A stretch of DNA of 64,000 bases, taken from NCBI GenBank assembly GCA_033977485.1, contig CM066997.1:75114634-75178633 (forward strand), in the 5' to 3' direction. The DNA is from Hydrangea macrophylla (taxonomy: Eukaryota; Streptophyta; Magnoliopsida; Cornales; Hydrangeaceae). This document shows positions 20,376 to 32,500 of this stretch, piece by piece (the stretch's first letter is position 1; the number at the start of each line of letters is the position of its first letter). The notes beneath the pieces were generated by a model. It was not told where the DNA came from, ran no database searches, and was given only the letters and a program-made list of their open reading frames with translations. The translations under genes and the position numbers were made by a program.

Positions 20376-21627
20376 TAAGGTAAAGTACTACTCTAGACAT
20401 TTTCTTTATTTGATATTATTGTAATTGAGGTCATTTATTACATCTAAATAGTTATTTGTAGGTATACGAATAATCTGTCCCATACAGGTATTAGTGTTTT
20501 ATATTCTTTAAACATTGTAACTGAATTGGTAAAATTGAGGTATTTGACATCTTAAAGAGAAATTTTGTTTTGGACATTTTTCGAGCTTAACAGTTTTCCT
20601 AAAAATGTCTTTTAGATCTTCAAGATTGAAATTTACATCCAGGTGGTCGAATGGACAGATTGTGTAATCCTTCCTTTCCGCATGTTTGGTCTTAGGAGTG
20701 GGAAGACCTTTAATTTTCTAGTCTTATACCTATTGGTCAACAATATTAGGAAGTGCTTTCATGTTTTGGGTTGTTCGAGATAGAGTCATAAGGAAGACTT
20801 TTAGTCCATTCATGTTTAGCATCTACAACGTTATTTTGTATTAATTTCTTTGATTACAGGAGGGTCCACTAATACTTTTGTGCACTTTAGACCTTCCCTA
20901 CATAAGGTAAGTAGAAATGATATTTAGTATGAGCACGAGAAACTAAATTGTCATCCTTTGGTTTAGACCTTGTGGGTGAAACAAAAGTCTTGTGTCTCAT
21001 CACGTTATTATTGTAGAAGTTCAGAACCTGTTTCTGTTATTAAAAATAGTTAACGACCTCAGAAAATTATAAAGAGTTGTATGAACATGTAAAACTTAAT
21101 TTCGAATAGTTGCCGTGTTTTAGTTTTTACTAAACGTAGTTAAGGGCTTGATATTGGTCTATTTCAGCGGAGGTAGTCACGTCTTGTCATGACATTATTT
21201 TGGTTGCCTTTTATTTGATTATTTTGAGTCTCATGTTTTACTCATACCAGTTTATACTGACCCGGATGTCTCCATGCATATCAGGTGCATTCAATTTATG
21301 AATGTAGCTAGAGAATATTTTGAGGTTATGATTGTAGTATCCAGTAACAGCTTGGATGTAGTTAGGATTAGCAAGCTTGGAGTTATAGACTTTGGAGTTT
21401 AGCATGATTATGATCATTTGGGATTTTTGGCGTATGGGCCCATTGTTTTAGAATTTGATATTTGAGAGTTAGTATCATTTGTATTTCAGTTTAAATTTAT
21501 CCTGATTTCAGAGTTATGTCTATTTTGGTTTTAGATGGACAATTACCATTTAAGCTTCTAGTTTATTTTATTTTTGACCGATAGTGTTCCGATTTTGTGT
21601 TGTTAGAAATCGGGGTGCTACACCAAG

Positions 21628-21853
21628 TCGAGTCAGCTTTTAGATCCGAATTTGAAAAAAGTTGTAGACGAGTTACCCGAAGGTTTTGGGTGACCAGAAT
21701 TTTGTTTTCAAAATGGCATGTTAAGGTACATTAACCGCTTGTGTGTTCCTAATATCGGGGGATTGAAAAGTGAAGTTTCTAGAAGAAGCAAATAGTACTC
21801 AATACTCCGTGCATCTGGGAAGAAAAAAAAATGCATATGAATTTGAGGGAGGT
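21628..21853 (+). pseudogene. H integrase N-terminal region (broken)
   Basis: Reads SQLLDPNLKKVVDELPEGFG, a stop, then GMLRYINRLCVPNIGG and a degraded HPGTTKMY-type segment. These match the linker and start of chromovirus integrase. Stops near 21690 and 21790 break it. The next insertion begins at 21854, and the frame resumes at 24306. Confidence 0.65.
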
Positions 21854-23371
21854 TGTCACACCCTTGTGTAGTAGAGTAGGGAAATTTTCAATTTCCACCT
21901 TTGGACCCGTGGATACATGACTGCTTTGAGGATCGCGTGCTTGTCCATACAAGAAAGAACCAAGATAAGAGTAACAAACAGTAACCAGAAGCAGTAACAA
22001 TAAATGTGGTGGTTCTAGGTCTACATAATATAAAACATCATCAAAGTCTTAAATCCATTATTACAATCCACAGAAAAGGTAAGGAAAGATAATAACATCC
22101 TGGGCATAACGCACTACAACATAGTAATAATAATAATAAGATCAGCATCTAGTGCCTCAACAACTAACAAAAGATAAAACATCTTCACTTCCGTCAGCTA
22201 GCTCACAAACCCATATCCTTCCTTCTTGGCATAATTCTCGTTCGGGTAATCAGCCTCTGCAAGATCTGGATGTTTGATTGTTCACGACATAAAAGTCGTC
22301 AGCTTTACTGCAAGTTGAGTGACTAAACCTACTACACTGAATAGGCTCAGAAAACACTTGTTAATTCATTAAGAAAGTAAAATGTTCCATTTTATCTTCT
22401 TTTATGAAAACATGTCTTTAAATCTCGATTATTCAAATCTCAAGGTAATGTGTACGACTGGGAAGTATTCAATGATAACACTCAAATCTTTGAAACGCAA
22501 CTGACAACAACCGATTGATCACTTTGGGACTACAACCCAATCCATACTGACTCGGATACTTCGCTTTGAACCATAGGTTCAATCTGTACAACTCGACTCT
22601 TTGGATCACAGATCCAATCTTTGGACTATATGCCCAATCTTTCACAAACACGACTCTTTGCATTCAATTCGGCACGAATGCCATTGGCCTGGAATATCAC
22701 CACTCTTCGATCATGGGTTACTAACTTGTCATCGAGCCCAAACGGCTAATTGACATCTATTCTCTTGTCACCGTGCCCAAGCGGCTAATTGACATCTACC
22801 TTACGGCCTCAGTACTTGGTAATCCCAATCGTATTCCATCCAGCCTTGGTTAATTCGTCATCTTTCCCAAATTGGCCACTTTCTTGATATCAGCCCATTA
22901 GCTATTAACCATCTCAGCAATTGAACCCAGACTCTTTACTCTTTCTCCAATTGACCAAGCAAACAAACAAAACACAAGGAATAGACCGACGGATACGAAC
23001 ATCTTGTTATCAACTTGGTCGCATCATCTGCATTATTAACAACTAACGCGCGTGCTACAAGTCATTAAAGCACATTTTTCTCGAAGTCGTGTACTTAAGT
23101 AAATCACATTACTGTTCATGTTGTACTCGTATGGTCGTGCGTATAAGCTTACAGGTCTGTTATGTTACTATGTTAAGAAAGCATGACCTCTTCTTTACGA
23201 AAGCTAACGTTTACTAAAGTACTACTAGATTAGCATAAGGTACAGCTTATAGTAAACACACGCAAGCATATATATCAAGTACAACCCAAGGTACAATGTT
23301 CACAACTTGTGGTACCATCAGACAAATCATGGATTAACATAAAAAACATGCAACAATTCATTTTTCTAAGT

Positions 23372-23471
23372 ACTGCTAAACTCGAGCACTTGCGCTTCTC
23401 GAGCACTCAAACCTGGCCTGTTCTTTGGGCTCAAGCACTCGCGCTTGGTCTGAGTGCTCGAGTTTAGCAGT
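23372..23471. repeat. Inverted repeat with 19-bp arms in the Tekay-type LTR
   Basis: ACTGCTAAACTCGAGCACT (23372-23390) is perfectly complementary to 23453-23471. The loop of about 62 nt contains further TCGAGCACT and CAAGCACTCG units. It lies about 550-640 nt downstream of the TATA box on the minus strand, in the presumed leader, and would form a stable RNA hairpin. Confidence 0.8.
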
Positions 23472-24010
23472 TCAGAATAGTGACAGTTTTAGCAGCAATT
23501 TTTAAGCTTAGAAATCTCAATACATGTCACTTGTATGGCCTTTGATCATCAAGATAACTATATAAAACATGTTTATAAGTGAGTATGAAGACTCACAAGG
23601 ATCTAGATGATGATCTAGTGCTAGGATGATAAAATATGTATGTATATGCTTGATCGAGCTTTAAAGTACTTCAAGAACTCACTTAAGATCTAGATAATCA
23701 AATATGATGAAATGCGTGTGTGTATATGTGTAGCCTTGATCTTCAAGAACTCCCAAGTGTAAGCTCTAAAGCAAGTTTCAAGGCCTTGATCCTCCTCTAA
23801 TCCTCTTTGATCCTCAAGTTATCAACTCTAAAACTTCATAGTAGTAGGCCATGCATGTGTATGTGTGTGTAAATTATGAAATAAAAGACATTCAAGCATG
23901 TATGTGAGTGTTTTTATGAATGGAATGTATATAAACTCATAAACTCTCTCTCTTAAAGGAACTCTCTGAAATATAGAGTTTCTACACTCCAAAATGCTGA
24001 GAAATGCTAG

Positions 24011-24130
24011 TATTTATAGACTTATGAGACCCAGGGGAAAAATAGTCATTTCACTCCTTTTTAAGTTCGAGCGCTCGTGCTAGCTCGAGTGCTCCCATCT
24101 CGAGCGCTTCGGTGCCTCGAGTGCTCAAGA
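24011..24130 (-). promoter_or_regulatory. TATA box with upstream CGAGCGCTCG array
   Basis: On the minus strand TATAAATA (24018-24011) is preceded, 48-112 bp upstream, by repeated palindromic CTCGAGTGCT / CGAGCGCT / GCTCGAG units (24066-24130). This is the same order, array then TATA, as in elements A, D and F, with a different core sequence. Confidence 0.65.
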
Positions 24131-24305
24131 TCTTGGTTCAGCAATCCCTCTATTATTTTAAGAGTTCAAAGGTTAAGGAATTAACATCCATCAAAACTAA
24201 TCATCAAAGCTAATCCATACACGATCGTAACTAAACTATACGAATACAAAAATACAAAGATACTTTCATTTACAGACAAATACAGTTAAAAGGCCCGGTG
24301 TTACA

Positions 24306-25500
24306 AAGGTTTATTGGAGGATTGGCATGAAACGTGAAGTTGTTGAGTTTATAGCTACGTGTATGACTTGTCAACAAGTGAAATTAGAACATCAACATCT
24401 CGCGAGAGAATTGCAACTACTGGAAATACAAGAATGGAAATGAGAAAAAATCACGATGGAATTTGTGTTTGTGTTGCCAAGGTCTCCTAAATCTAACGAT
24501 AGTATTTGGGTGATCATTGACCGATTGACTTAATCAGCTCATTTCTTGCAATTAAGACTACTAAACAAACAAAGTTAGTTAAAATCTATGTTAAAGAGAT
24601 TATCATATTACATGGGTCACCAATATCTATCGTATCAGATAGTGACACACATTATGTCTAAATTCTGAGAGGGATTACAATGAGCAATAGGGATGGCTTT
24701 GCATTTTAGCACAACTTTTCACCCACAGAGTGATGGTCAATTAGACCAGATTATTCAGATTTTGGAGGATATGCTCAGAGTATGAGTTATGAATTTCAAG
24801 ACTAATTGGGAAACTCATTTACCGTTAATTGAGTTTTCTTATAATAATAATTTCCAAACGAGTATCAGAATGGCGCCTTACGAGGCATTACATGACAGGA
24901 AATGTAGATCGCCCGTGTATTAGACAAAGGTTGGGAAAAGCAACTTATGGGGCCATAGATTATACAAATCACCACTAATAAAGTTAAGTTGATTAAGCAA
25001 CAGTTACAAATAGCTCTGAGTCATTATAAAAATTATGCTGATACGAGCAAAAGACCATTAGAGTTTGAGATTGGTGGTTATGTGTTCTTAAAGGTTTCGC
25101 CTTTGAAAGGCATTACTCAGTTTGGTAAGAAAGGTGGTAAGTTAAGTCCAAGGTATGTTAGATTCTTTCTAATCCTAAATAGAATGGGAGCAATTGTACA
25201 TAGGCTAAAATTGCCACAAGAGTTGGCACATGTTCATAATGTCTTCAACGTGTCAATGTTATGATGATACATATCGGATTCGACTCATGTCATCGTGCTA
25301 GAACTATTTGAAGTTCGAGAAGATATGATATATGTTGAGCATCCTATACAGATCTTGGATAGAAAGGATCAAGCATTGAGAAATAAGATAATTCCTTTAG
25401 TTATGGTCGTTTAGCATAATTATACGGTTGAAGAGGCACTTGGGGAACGTGAAAGTGATTGGCTCAACGGGTCGGGTTCGAGAGATGTGATTATGTAGAT
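24306..25500 (+). pseudogene. H integrase core and C-terminal region (broken)
   Basis: Starts with VYWRIGMKREVVEFIATCMTC, the zinc-binding end and CC pair of integrase. The DDE core is recognisable but broken (FVFVLPRSPKSNDSIWVIID, then SDSDTHYV with a stop, and a NGQ-type segment changed to DGQLDQ near 24730). The best open part is 24989-25264, with FLKVSPLKG and HVHNVFNVSML, the GPF/GPY-type end of chromovirus integrase. A region reading TVEEALGERES near 25425 corresponds to the C-terminal tail. A complete chromodomain is not visible. Confidence 0.75.
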
Positions 25501-25609
25501 ATGCCCATATGTATGGTTGTAGAAATGTAGTTTATGTTCATGTTGTTATGTAAACTTGTAACATAATACATAGGACTAGACTTATGTTGTATTTATAATG
25601 AGGAGGTGT

Positions 25610-26283
25610 TGTGGACTTTAGGACTCGATGCATCGGCTTGTCCGTGATGTGAAATATGTGATGACTATGTTAATTTAGCTTGTTGGGTTCATGTACAAAT
25701 GGAGTTTGGAGGTTAATGTAATTAGCGGGGAGTTAAGGCAATGGTGCTCATGCTTATCTTGAATCTTAGATTCATGTGTTTGAACGGTGTTGTAAGCTCC
25801 CAATAGTTTGAGATGTGTATTGGGAACTCTTACTTTTTAGTTTGGAGTCATTTGGTGAATGCTAGTGATTTATATAGTCGACATGGTAATGCAAGGAAGT
25901 GGATAGTTGGTAAATTTTGCAGCTTTGGCTGGGAATTTTGTCAGTGCCCATTCGATCGATCAAATAAAACCGGTCAACCGGTCGAAAGCCCCTTTGACTT
26001 GGTTTTAAGTTTTGACTTTTTGCAACTTCTAACTAATGAAAGGGTATTGAAAAGGTACTTCAAGGGTCCTACTAACCCACAAAAAAAATGCTACTTTTGA
26101 TTTCTAAACCTTGGAGGTAGTTTAAAAGAAATTTTCTTTCAGTTTTGGCATGTTTATGAAGTCTTGAGGTAGCTTTGTCAAGTTTAAGCCTAAACTTTAT
26201 TTTGGAATGCTAATAATGGATAATTAGGCATTTTTAGTATTGTTACATGTGTCATAATTACCGTAGCGGGTAGAGGTGTGACA
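25610..26283 (+). repeat. Probable H 3' LTR
   Basis: A purine tract AATGAGGAGGTGT precedes TGTGGACTTTAGG at 25610, and the segment ends GAGGTGTGACA at 26283, which fits a chromovirus LTR end. It contains paired palindromes near 25951-25990 (TTCGATCGATC, ACCGGTCAACCGGT). No partner LTR is in the window, so the start is a guess. Confidence 0.4.
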
Positions 26284-26647
26284 GTTAGGCTCACAAAAAA
26301 TTATACCTTTTTAAACAATGTCTGATAATATCTTGTGATTTTCAATAATTAGTAAATTGTTCTATCAATATTGGTGAACAACACTTAAATTACTCTTCGT
26401 AGTCTGGGCAGATGTATTGAGGGACAAGGGGACTTAAGCCCCTCCTTTGATTTTACAAAAAAATGTATATATATATATATATATATATCTGACAAGCGGG
26501 GGTATTTGTAAAATATAACCGCGCTAAAAGAAGAAACTACACTAATTTAGTCTACAATTCCCTTGTATATCTGCAATTTGAATTACAATGCTAGTTTTTA
26601 CACAATATGATTAATCTATGATAAGTGGTATTGTTTTAGTGGTTATT
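26284..26647. other. Unassigned AT-rich spacer with (TA)n
   Basis: No coding signal is seen between the end of H and the presumed start of D. It contains a TA microsatellite at 26466-26488. It could be host DNA or the outer part of D. Confidence 0.5.
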
Positions 26648-28128
26648 TGTGCAGATTACTGTTGCTGTGTGAGGAACTGAATGAGCAAGATAAAAGGAAG
26701 TGCTTGGTTTCAATGAAGACAACTCAAAGATGAAAAGTGAACCTCGATCGATTGCAGAACATTCGATCGATCGAAGGTTCGATCGATCTGAGTATGTTAA
26801 AGCGATCGAAGATTCCAGCATTCGATCGATCGAGTGATGTTCGATCGATCGAACATGGCTTTTATCATAAATTACGCGCACGCAGCAGAAACACAGTTTT
26901 TAACCCTAGCTTAGGTTTATGTATAAATACTTGTTATATTGACGTCCCAGAGGATGCCCACTTCACTTTTTACCAGTTTTAGAGATAGAGAGTTTACATG
27001 TTTTTGTAGGTTTTGAAGCTTGAATATTGCTTTTGGATTGCTTTTTCTTTAGTTTAATACAAGTTTTTCTATTCCAGGTTTTGTTATTGCAGTCTATTCA
27101 CATTCTTGTCGCTTAATATTGTAGTTTAATTTGTTAGTATTAGTAGTATCATAGTAGTAGCTTTAAATCACTATTAGTGTTCATAGCTTTTATGTTAAAA
27201 TCCCAACCTAACAAGACCTTAATGAATCTTTACGTTAAAAACGAATCCAAGACACTCCAGACCATGTCTGAGTAGTCCCCAGGTTGGAAGAGCATGATGA
27301 AACCGTGATCTCAAGCCTCTGACATGCAGCAAAATAATTTCTATGTGCGATCGATCGAAGTTAGTTCGATCGATCGGACCAGAGACACTGTCAATCGATC
27401 GAAGACATTTCGATCGATCGAGAAATGAAGATATTTGATCGATCGAAAGCGCTTCGATCGATCGATCGAACCCTCTGATTCTTAAGAACATTCTATACAG
27501 GATTCCTAGACTTTCTGCTTTAGAGATTCGTTATCAAACTGTCCCCAAATGCTCAGTTTGTTAAAACAGTCTCTGAACTTAAGGCCTTAAGGAATTTTTC
27601 TTCAATATCTTTTGCAAACCACCCTCAATGCTAACACCATTGTAGGTGCGAGTCTTAACTATTATTTTAAACCGCTTTCATGTGTTTCAAATTAACTGTG
27701 ATGATATAGTCCCGGTCATGAAAGGACTATGGATTCTTTATTCTAAGAGAAATACGGAATACTGTAGAAAATGTGCTCCATTGAGCTTCAATATAATTGC
27801 ATGGTAGATGGCTAGGTCACGGTGGAATCGTGTAATTCCAACATTCCCTTATATTAAAAAAAAACACATTTTAAAACAACGATTTAGTTAATTAGTTAAT
27901 CATTAGTTTAATCTAATTTAGTTGCTTTAATTTTAGTAGTCACTTTGTAGAACTTTGTGTTCTACAACCTTTCAAATATTGATTTTTATTTTCTCTTTAG
28001 AGATTAATCTAGGTATTTAGTTTAACACCTTCCCTGTGGGATCGAGCTGGTCTTAACCAGATTACTACTTGCACGATTACCTATACTTGGGTATAGCACA
28101 CAAGCGCACACAAATAATTTCCGTGTTA
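26648..28128 (+). repeat. Element D 5' LTR (start uncertain)
   Basis: The right end is fixed by the primer site and the degraded end GTTA at 28128. The left end is chosen at TGTGCAGATTACTG because it begins TG and gives a typical length, but no partner LTR is available. It holds palindrome arrays (26743-26854, 27348-27470), a TATA box (26932-26939) and a CCCTGTGGGATCGAGC block near 28035 that parallels the end of the A LTR. Confidence 0.45.
26743..26939 (+). promoter_or_regulatory. TCGATCGATCGA array and TATA box of D
   Basis: Six or more TCGATCGATCGA-type palindromes in 112 bp (26743-26854) end 78 bp before TATAAATA (26932-26939). A second array, 27348-27470, lies about 400 bp downstream in the presumed leader. 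Two further arrays (46072-46182, 46535-46667) flank the start of the 3' gene. Confidence 0.7.
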
Positions 28129-28134
28129 AGTTTT

Positions 28135-28152
28135 TGGCGCCGTTGTCGGGGA
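28135..28152 (+). other. Primer binding site of D, tRNA-Asp type
   Basis: TGGCGCCGTTGTCGGGGA differs from the element A site by one base (C to T) and follows TTTT after the LTR end. It is typical of Athila-lineage elements. Confidence 0.8.
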
Positions 28153-28219
28153 AGCGACAAGCCTGTTTTTCTTTTGTCTCTTATTCTTTAGATTAAAACT
28201 GCTTAGGAAATTTCCTTTT

Positions 28220-31018
28220 ATGTCCGATTATTCCATCGAAGGAATCTACAGAAATCCATTCTACTTAGCCGATTCCTCTGATTCTATTAATCTCGTAGCC
28301 ACACCTACCGATTCAATGGCCGACAATCAAAGTGAAAATGATGAAAATATGGTTGTACCAATTGATGATTCGCTTCGTCCTTTATGTGATCTCATGACAC
28401 CTGAACACGCACCTACACCTTCTTGTATTCTCATTCCACCTCATGCTGGCGAATTTCAATTTCGCAACAGAATGATTCAACTCCTTCCAACCTTTCATGG
28501 AATGGATAACGAGAAGGCATATCTACACATCAAGGACTTTGAGGACGTTTGTAAAACATTCTCACAGAATTGTCCTGTAGACGTGACACGTCTAATGCTA
28601 TTTCCCTTCACCTTGAAGGATAAAGCAAAAGCATGGCTACTCACTTTAAAACCAAATTCAATATGCACCTGACATGCTATGAACACTGCGTTCCTAAAGA
28701 AATTCTTTCCACCTCGCATGACCATCGAGCTTATACGACAAATAAACTCTTAAAAACAAAAGAGCAATGAAACCTTCGCCCAAACTTAGGAGCGCTTCAA
28801 GGATTTGCTACTCTCTTGCCCACATCACGGGTATGAGAAATAGCGAACCATAAGCTACTTTTACGAAGGGTTAAATGGTGAAACTAAAAAGTTGGTTGAA
28901 ACCATGAGTTCAGGGCCATTTCTTCGCAAAAACACGGAAGAAGCAGAAGCTCACTTCGAGTGGCTAGCTGAACATGCCCACAAATGGTCCAATTCGGAAG
29001 ATGTCCCACGTTCACAGATATCCTGTGTAGAGGAGAAGAGTCTTTACCAATTGAAAAGTGAGGATCATCTAATGAGTAAATATGAAGAACTAGTTAAGAA
29101 GGTAGAAGAGTTGGCAATGAAAGGAGAGAGTTCTAGGCAGGTTTTACCTGAAGAACCATGCGGCACATGCAACATGTTGGGACACACCAATCAATACTGT
29201 CCCAATGTGCCGTACTTTCAAGAACAACCCCCCATGGAAATGAATGCTATGCAAGGGTATAGGGGGCGGGGAATCCCTACAATAATAACAACGTTCAGAA
29301 TAACAATCGATGGAATCACCCCGGGTTTGATTGGAAAAATGATGCTAATATCAACAACAACAGCCCTACAATAACAATAATCACTATCAAGGGCAATACA
29401 ATAGGCAGTCCCAGCCATTCAATCAAAATAGATCAAATAACTATAACCATGCCCAACGCTCTAATAATCCGCAAGCAAATGTTTACATGCCACCTCACAA
29501 AAAGGTGCAAGAGGAAGATCCGATCTCTAATGCGAATTTAACACAACAATTAATTCAAATGATCAGTAAAATGTCCACAACATTAGAGAGAATGGATGCA
29601 CGACAAGACGGGTCGAGTGGAACGTTTCCTGCTTAACCACTTCAAAACCCTAAGGGATACAACAATGGTCCCAATAATCATGAACAGGCAAAAGCTGTGA
29701 CTACTATGAGAAGCGGCAAGATTATAGGGTGTAATTTACCTCTCTCTACCCCTGAAGAGTACGAAGAGGATGCAGTGGTAAATAAAATCAAAACATCCAC
29801 TCAAGAAGAGGAGTCGTCCACTGATGATAAACCATTAGAATCAAATGATGAACTCCTAAAGAAGCAGAAGAAGTTGAGAGAAGGCCTTGAAAGGAGCCTT
29901 TCCTCGACAAATTACCTAAATGCCATTTCCCTGCGCCTTACCCCCAAAGGCTTAAGAAACCCAAAAATAAGGCAAAGAATCAGGAGTTCTTGGAATTGTT
30001 TAAACAAGTCAAAATAAATCTTCCACTCCTTGATGCAATCAAACAAGTGCCGGCCTATGCTAAGTACCTTAAAGACTTATGCACAGTCAAAAGGAGGCAA
30101 AGTGTGAAGAAACACGCATATGTCGCTTGCCAAGCAAGCACAATCATTCAAAATGAATTGCCCCCGAAACTCATAGACCCCAATACCCCAACTATCTCGT
30201 GCCGAATTGGGAATCAAAAAATAGACGACGCACTCCTTGATCTAGGAGTGAGCATAAACATGTTGCCATACTCAGTCTATAAATAACTAGGGTTGGGTGA
30301 ACTCAAACCTACGCGAGTTGTGTTACAACTGGCAGATAGGTCAGTCAAATACCCTAGAGGAATACTAGAGGATGTTCTAGTGCAGATAGATTCATTTGTC
30401 TTCCCGGTCGATTTTGTGATTTTGGACACTGAACCTGTTTCTAATCCATGTTCACAAATTCCGGTGATATTTGGACTTCCATTCCTCAACACCATAGATG
30501 CCACAATCAAAATAAGAAGTGGTATTATGACCATCGTATTCGGGAATATGACTCTAAATGTCAAGATTTTTTCAAATCCCCGGCCTGAAGAATATGAGGA
30601 TGAGGAAGAAATCAATTATATTGAAATAGTCATCGAAGACAAGGCTGATTTTGTAGATTACAAAGATCCCTTGGAGGTAGTTGTGTCACAATTTGATGCT
30701 ATCTATCAACCTAATAATTCTACCCCATTAGATGCTGCCTTAAATCACACTTGCCTGATGATGGAGACGAAAGAGGAGGATAGAACTGAATGCATGTGGG
30801 TAACACCATATGAACCACTACCTCCAAAAACGAAATTAGTCATGCCATCTAATTTTTCAGTTTCCCGGTTTGGAATTAAAGGAGCTTCCAATAGAGCTCA
30901 AATACGCCTTCTTAGGGACTAAAAAGACTTACCTTGCCATAATTTAATCTACATTTAATCCTGAACAAGAGGGTAATTTAATCCAACTGTTAAAACAACA
31001 TAAAGGAGCATTAAGATG
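28220..31018 (+). pseudogene. gag-pro: D gag-protease (broken)
   Basis: Gag starts at an ATG at 28220 and reads RLMLFPFTLKDKAKAWLLTL before a TGA near 28670. Further pieces are at 28892-29374 (zinc knuckle CGTCNMLGHTNQYC near 29160), 29697-30017, 29990-30286 and 30293-30922. The protease active site is LLDLGVSINMLPY near 30235, followed by a TAA at 30284-30286. A VIFGLPFLNTI segment replaces the usual LGRPFL. The order and motifs parallel element A, and the DLG active site is shared. The frame then runs toward RT and is cut by element E at 31018, so the codons on both sides join in sense at the E target site. Confidence 0.8.
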
Positions 31019-31612
31019 TGATGATGCCGAAAATTGGTAAAAAGGATTTAGAGAGAGAAAAAGACAACAACAAGTTGTATGTGGTTCAGTCCCGTTAACA
31101 AGGTGACCTACGTCCACAGTTGCGTCTGTGCACATTCACTAGCAGATCATCGGTGGGCCTGGTGAGCCAACAAAGAGGGGCGGCACTACTAGTGATACTG
31201 GCCGGGTATATGCGTATAATGGTGCAATATGTGTTCTATGCTTGTTAGCTAGAGATTTCTTCGAATCCCTGTAGACAGGGTAGGTGGGCTCTTTTATAGG
31301 TACAAGAGTCCACCCTTACATGGTAAGTCAGTCAGATTAGGAAGCCTAATCTGATTATAATTGATTTGGGGAGAGTTTCCTAAGCGGTTTAGGAATCTAC
31401 GGGCTCCTCCTTAATAGAATTCTGGCCAGATAAGGAAACTATTTGAAAGGTTTGGTCTGGACTCTGCCTCATGCCCGGGCTATGTGAGCATCCCGAGCGG
31501 TAACAACTGATGACCTCGGGAGCGTAGGCCCCGAGCGCCCATTCCGAATAGTCCGGGTCCTTCGCTGCTGACGTGGCGGTTTGGCTTTAGTAGGATATTT
31601 CCGAACGTATCA
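31019..31612 (-). repeat. Element E 3' LTR
   Basis: 594 bp. A minus-strand TATA (CCTATAAAAGAG) lies near 31300-31290. A perfect palindrome CAGATTAGG-AAG-CCTAATCTG lies near 31331-31352. The polypurine tract on the minus strand, AAAATGGGGGGCAG, lies just outside at 31613-31627. Compared with the other LTR it lacks 9 bp (GCACGATTT region). Confidence 0.92.
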
Positions 31613-31973
31613 ACTGCCCCCCATTTTCAAAGTTGATATGATGTCCTATCAGATGAAGTTTGAAAATTAAGACTGCTTCTGAGGAACCATTCGATAATAG
31701 GCTGGGACTCAGTCCGGGGTGGGATCGGCCGGAGTGATCAGCCGGGGTACGGACCGAGCGGTGACCCTGCGGGCCTGAGTCCCTTCTATGCCACGTGTCA
31801 GCTGGTCACTGGCCTGGTCAGGATCGAACAGTGCCATCCTGGGAGTAACTAAACCGTTTTTATGGTAACCGAACCGTTTACATGGTAACCAAACCGTCCC
31901 ATCATGCATTTAATGCACGCGCCTTTTAAGGCGACGCTTCACCTGCCCGAGGTGACAACTGTTAGCCACTTCG

Positions 31974-32038
31974 GGCGGGAAAACATATGAGCCTTTGGAT
32001 ATGTTTTGATCTGGACCGTCCATGGTTCTCATATAAAG
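31974..32038 (+). promoter_or_regulatory. Putative promoter of the antisense gene in E
   Basis: A TATA box (ATATAAAG, 32031-32038) lies about 260 bp upstream of the 5'-leader intron. GGCGGGAAA, a consensus E2F site, lies at 31974-31982. Both are on the strand of the antisense gene and outside the LTR, which suggests an independent transcript. Confidence 0.4.
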
Positions 32039-32500
32039 GATACTTGTCCATTTCTTCAACCCTTTACTACAGAGATATAGATTACTGAGCGACTTGAGAG
32101 CAAGAACAATCCCGAGCAAGGTTCCCGAGCCCTTTTCTGCGCTAAACTTTGTAAGTCTTTTTCCCTCAGCTTCAGTTCATCATTTTCTTCCCTCTCTATC
32201 CCCTTCTTTCCTCTTTTCTGAGCGAGACTGGAGAGAGCGAACCCGCTTAAGTTAGAATAAGAGTAGGAGTTTTTCTTTCTTAGGTTCTGTTCCTTCTTCC
32301 AGGTAGGAGGGAGCTTAGGGCAATTGGAGCGAGCGAGTGTTCCCAGGGTAGTCTTGAGAGAGTGCCACCTAGTGCTAAGGACCCTCTATTCCTTGCCCTT
32401 TAGGTTAGTGACCTTGCCCCCCTTGTACATCAGACTTGGTGTCTCTGATCCATACTCAGGCCGTGTCCTTCTTCCTCACTCTTCTACAGGAATACCAGAA

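Larger units (their letters stand above)
16943..21622 (+). mobile_element. Large solo LTR (4.68 kb), chromovirus-like
   Basis: Starts TGTAATATCCC and ends GGGGTGCTACA, with a perfect 5-bp duplication CCAAG at 16938-16942 and 21623-21627. It contains no primer site, no polypurine tract pair and no retroviral motif, so a solo LTR is the simplest reading. Termini resemble Tekay/Del LTRs, which begin TGTAA-ACCCC and end GGGGTGTTACA. It carries a Stowaway MITE, a Mutator-like MITE and a 126-bp tandem repeat. Short ORFs inside it look spurious. Orientation as plus is inferred from the terminal sequences and a CCCTACCCACCTCCC-type leader near 17217. Confidence 0.75.
21854..24305 (-). mobile_element. 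Tekay/Del-type solo LTR (2.45 kb)
   Basis: On the minus strand it begins TGTAACACCGGGCC and ends GGTGTGACA. Target duplications are GAGGT (21849-21853) and AAGGT (24306-24310), one mismatch apart. It has no internal coding region. A minus-strand TATA box TATAAATA lies at 24011-24018. A CG-rich palindrome array lies just upstream of it (24066-24130), and a long inverted repeat lies further downstream in the transcript direction (23372-23471). It inserted into the integrase of H. Confidence 0.82.
16674..26283 (+). mobile_element. Element H: Tekay/Del-type chromovirus, 3' half, decayed
   Basis: Plus-strand pol fragments run in order: RNase H (16674-16937), start of integrase (21628-21853), rest of integrase (24306-25500), then a probable 3' LTR to 26283. 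The two interruptions are solo LTRs with target duplications. The left half is absent, probably because G inserted at 16673/16674 and displaced it beyond the window. Many stops show that H is old. Motifs such as [13 protein letters not shown] and HVHNVFNVSML place it among chromoviruses. Confidence 0.75.

Noticed and set aside
26743..27470. CRISPR-like array of regularly spaced repeats
   Set aside because: The units are short palindromes (TCGATCGATCGA) with irregular spacing inside a plant LTR. There are no repeats of 25-40 bp, no unique spacers and no cas genes.
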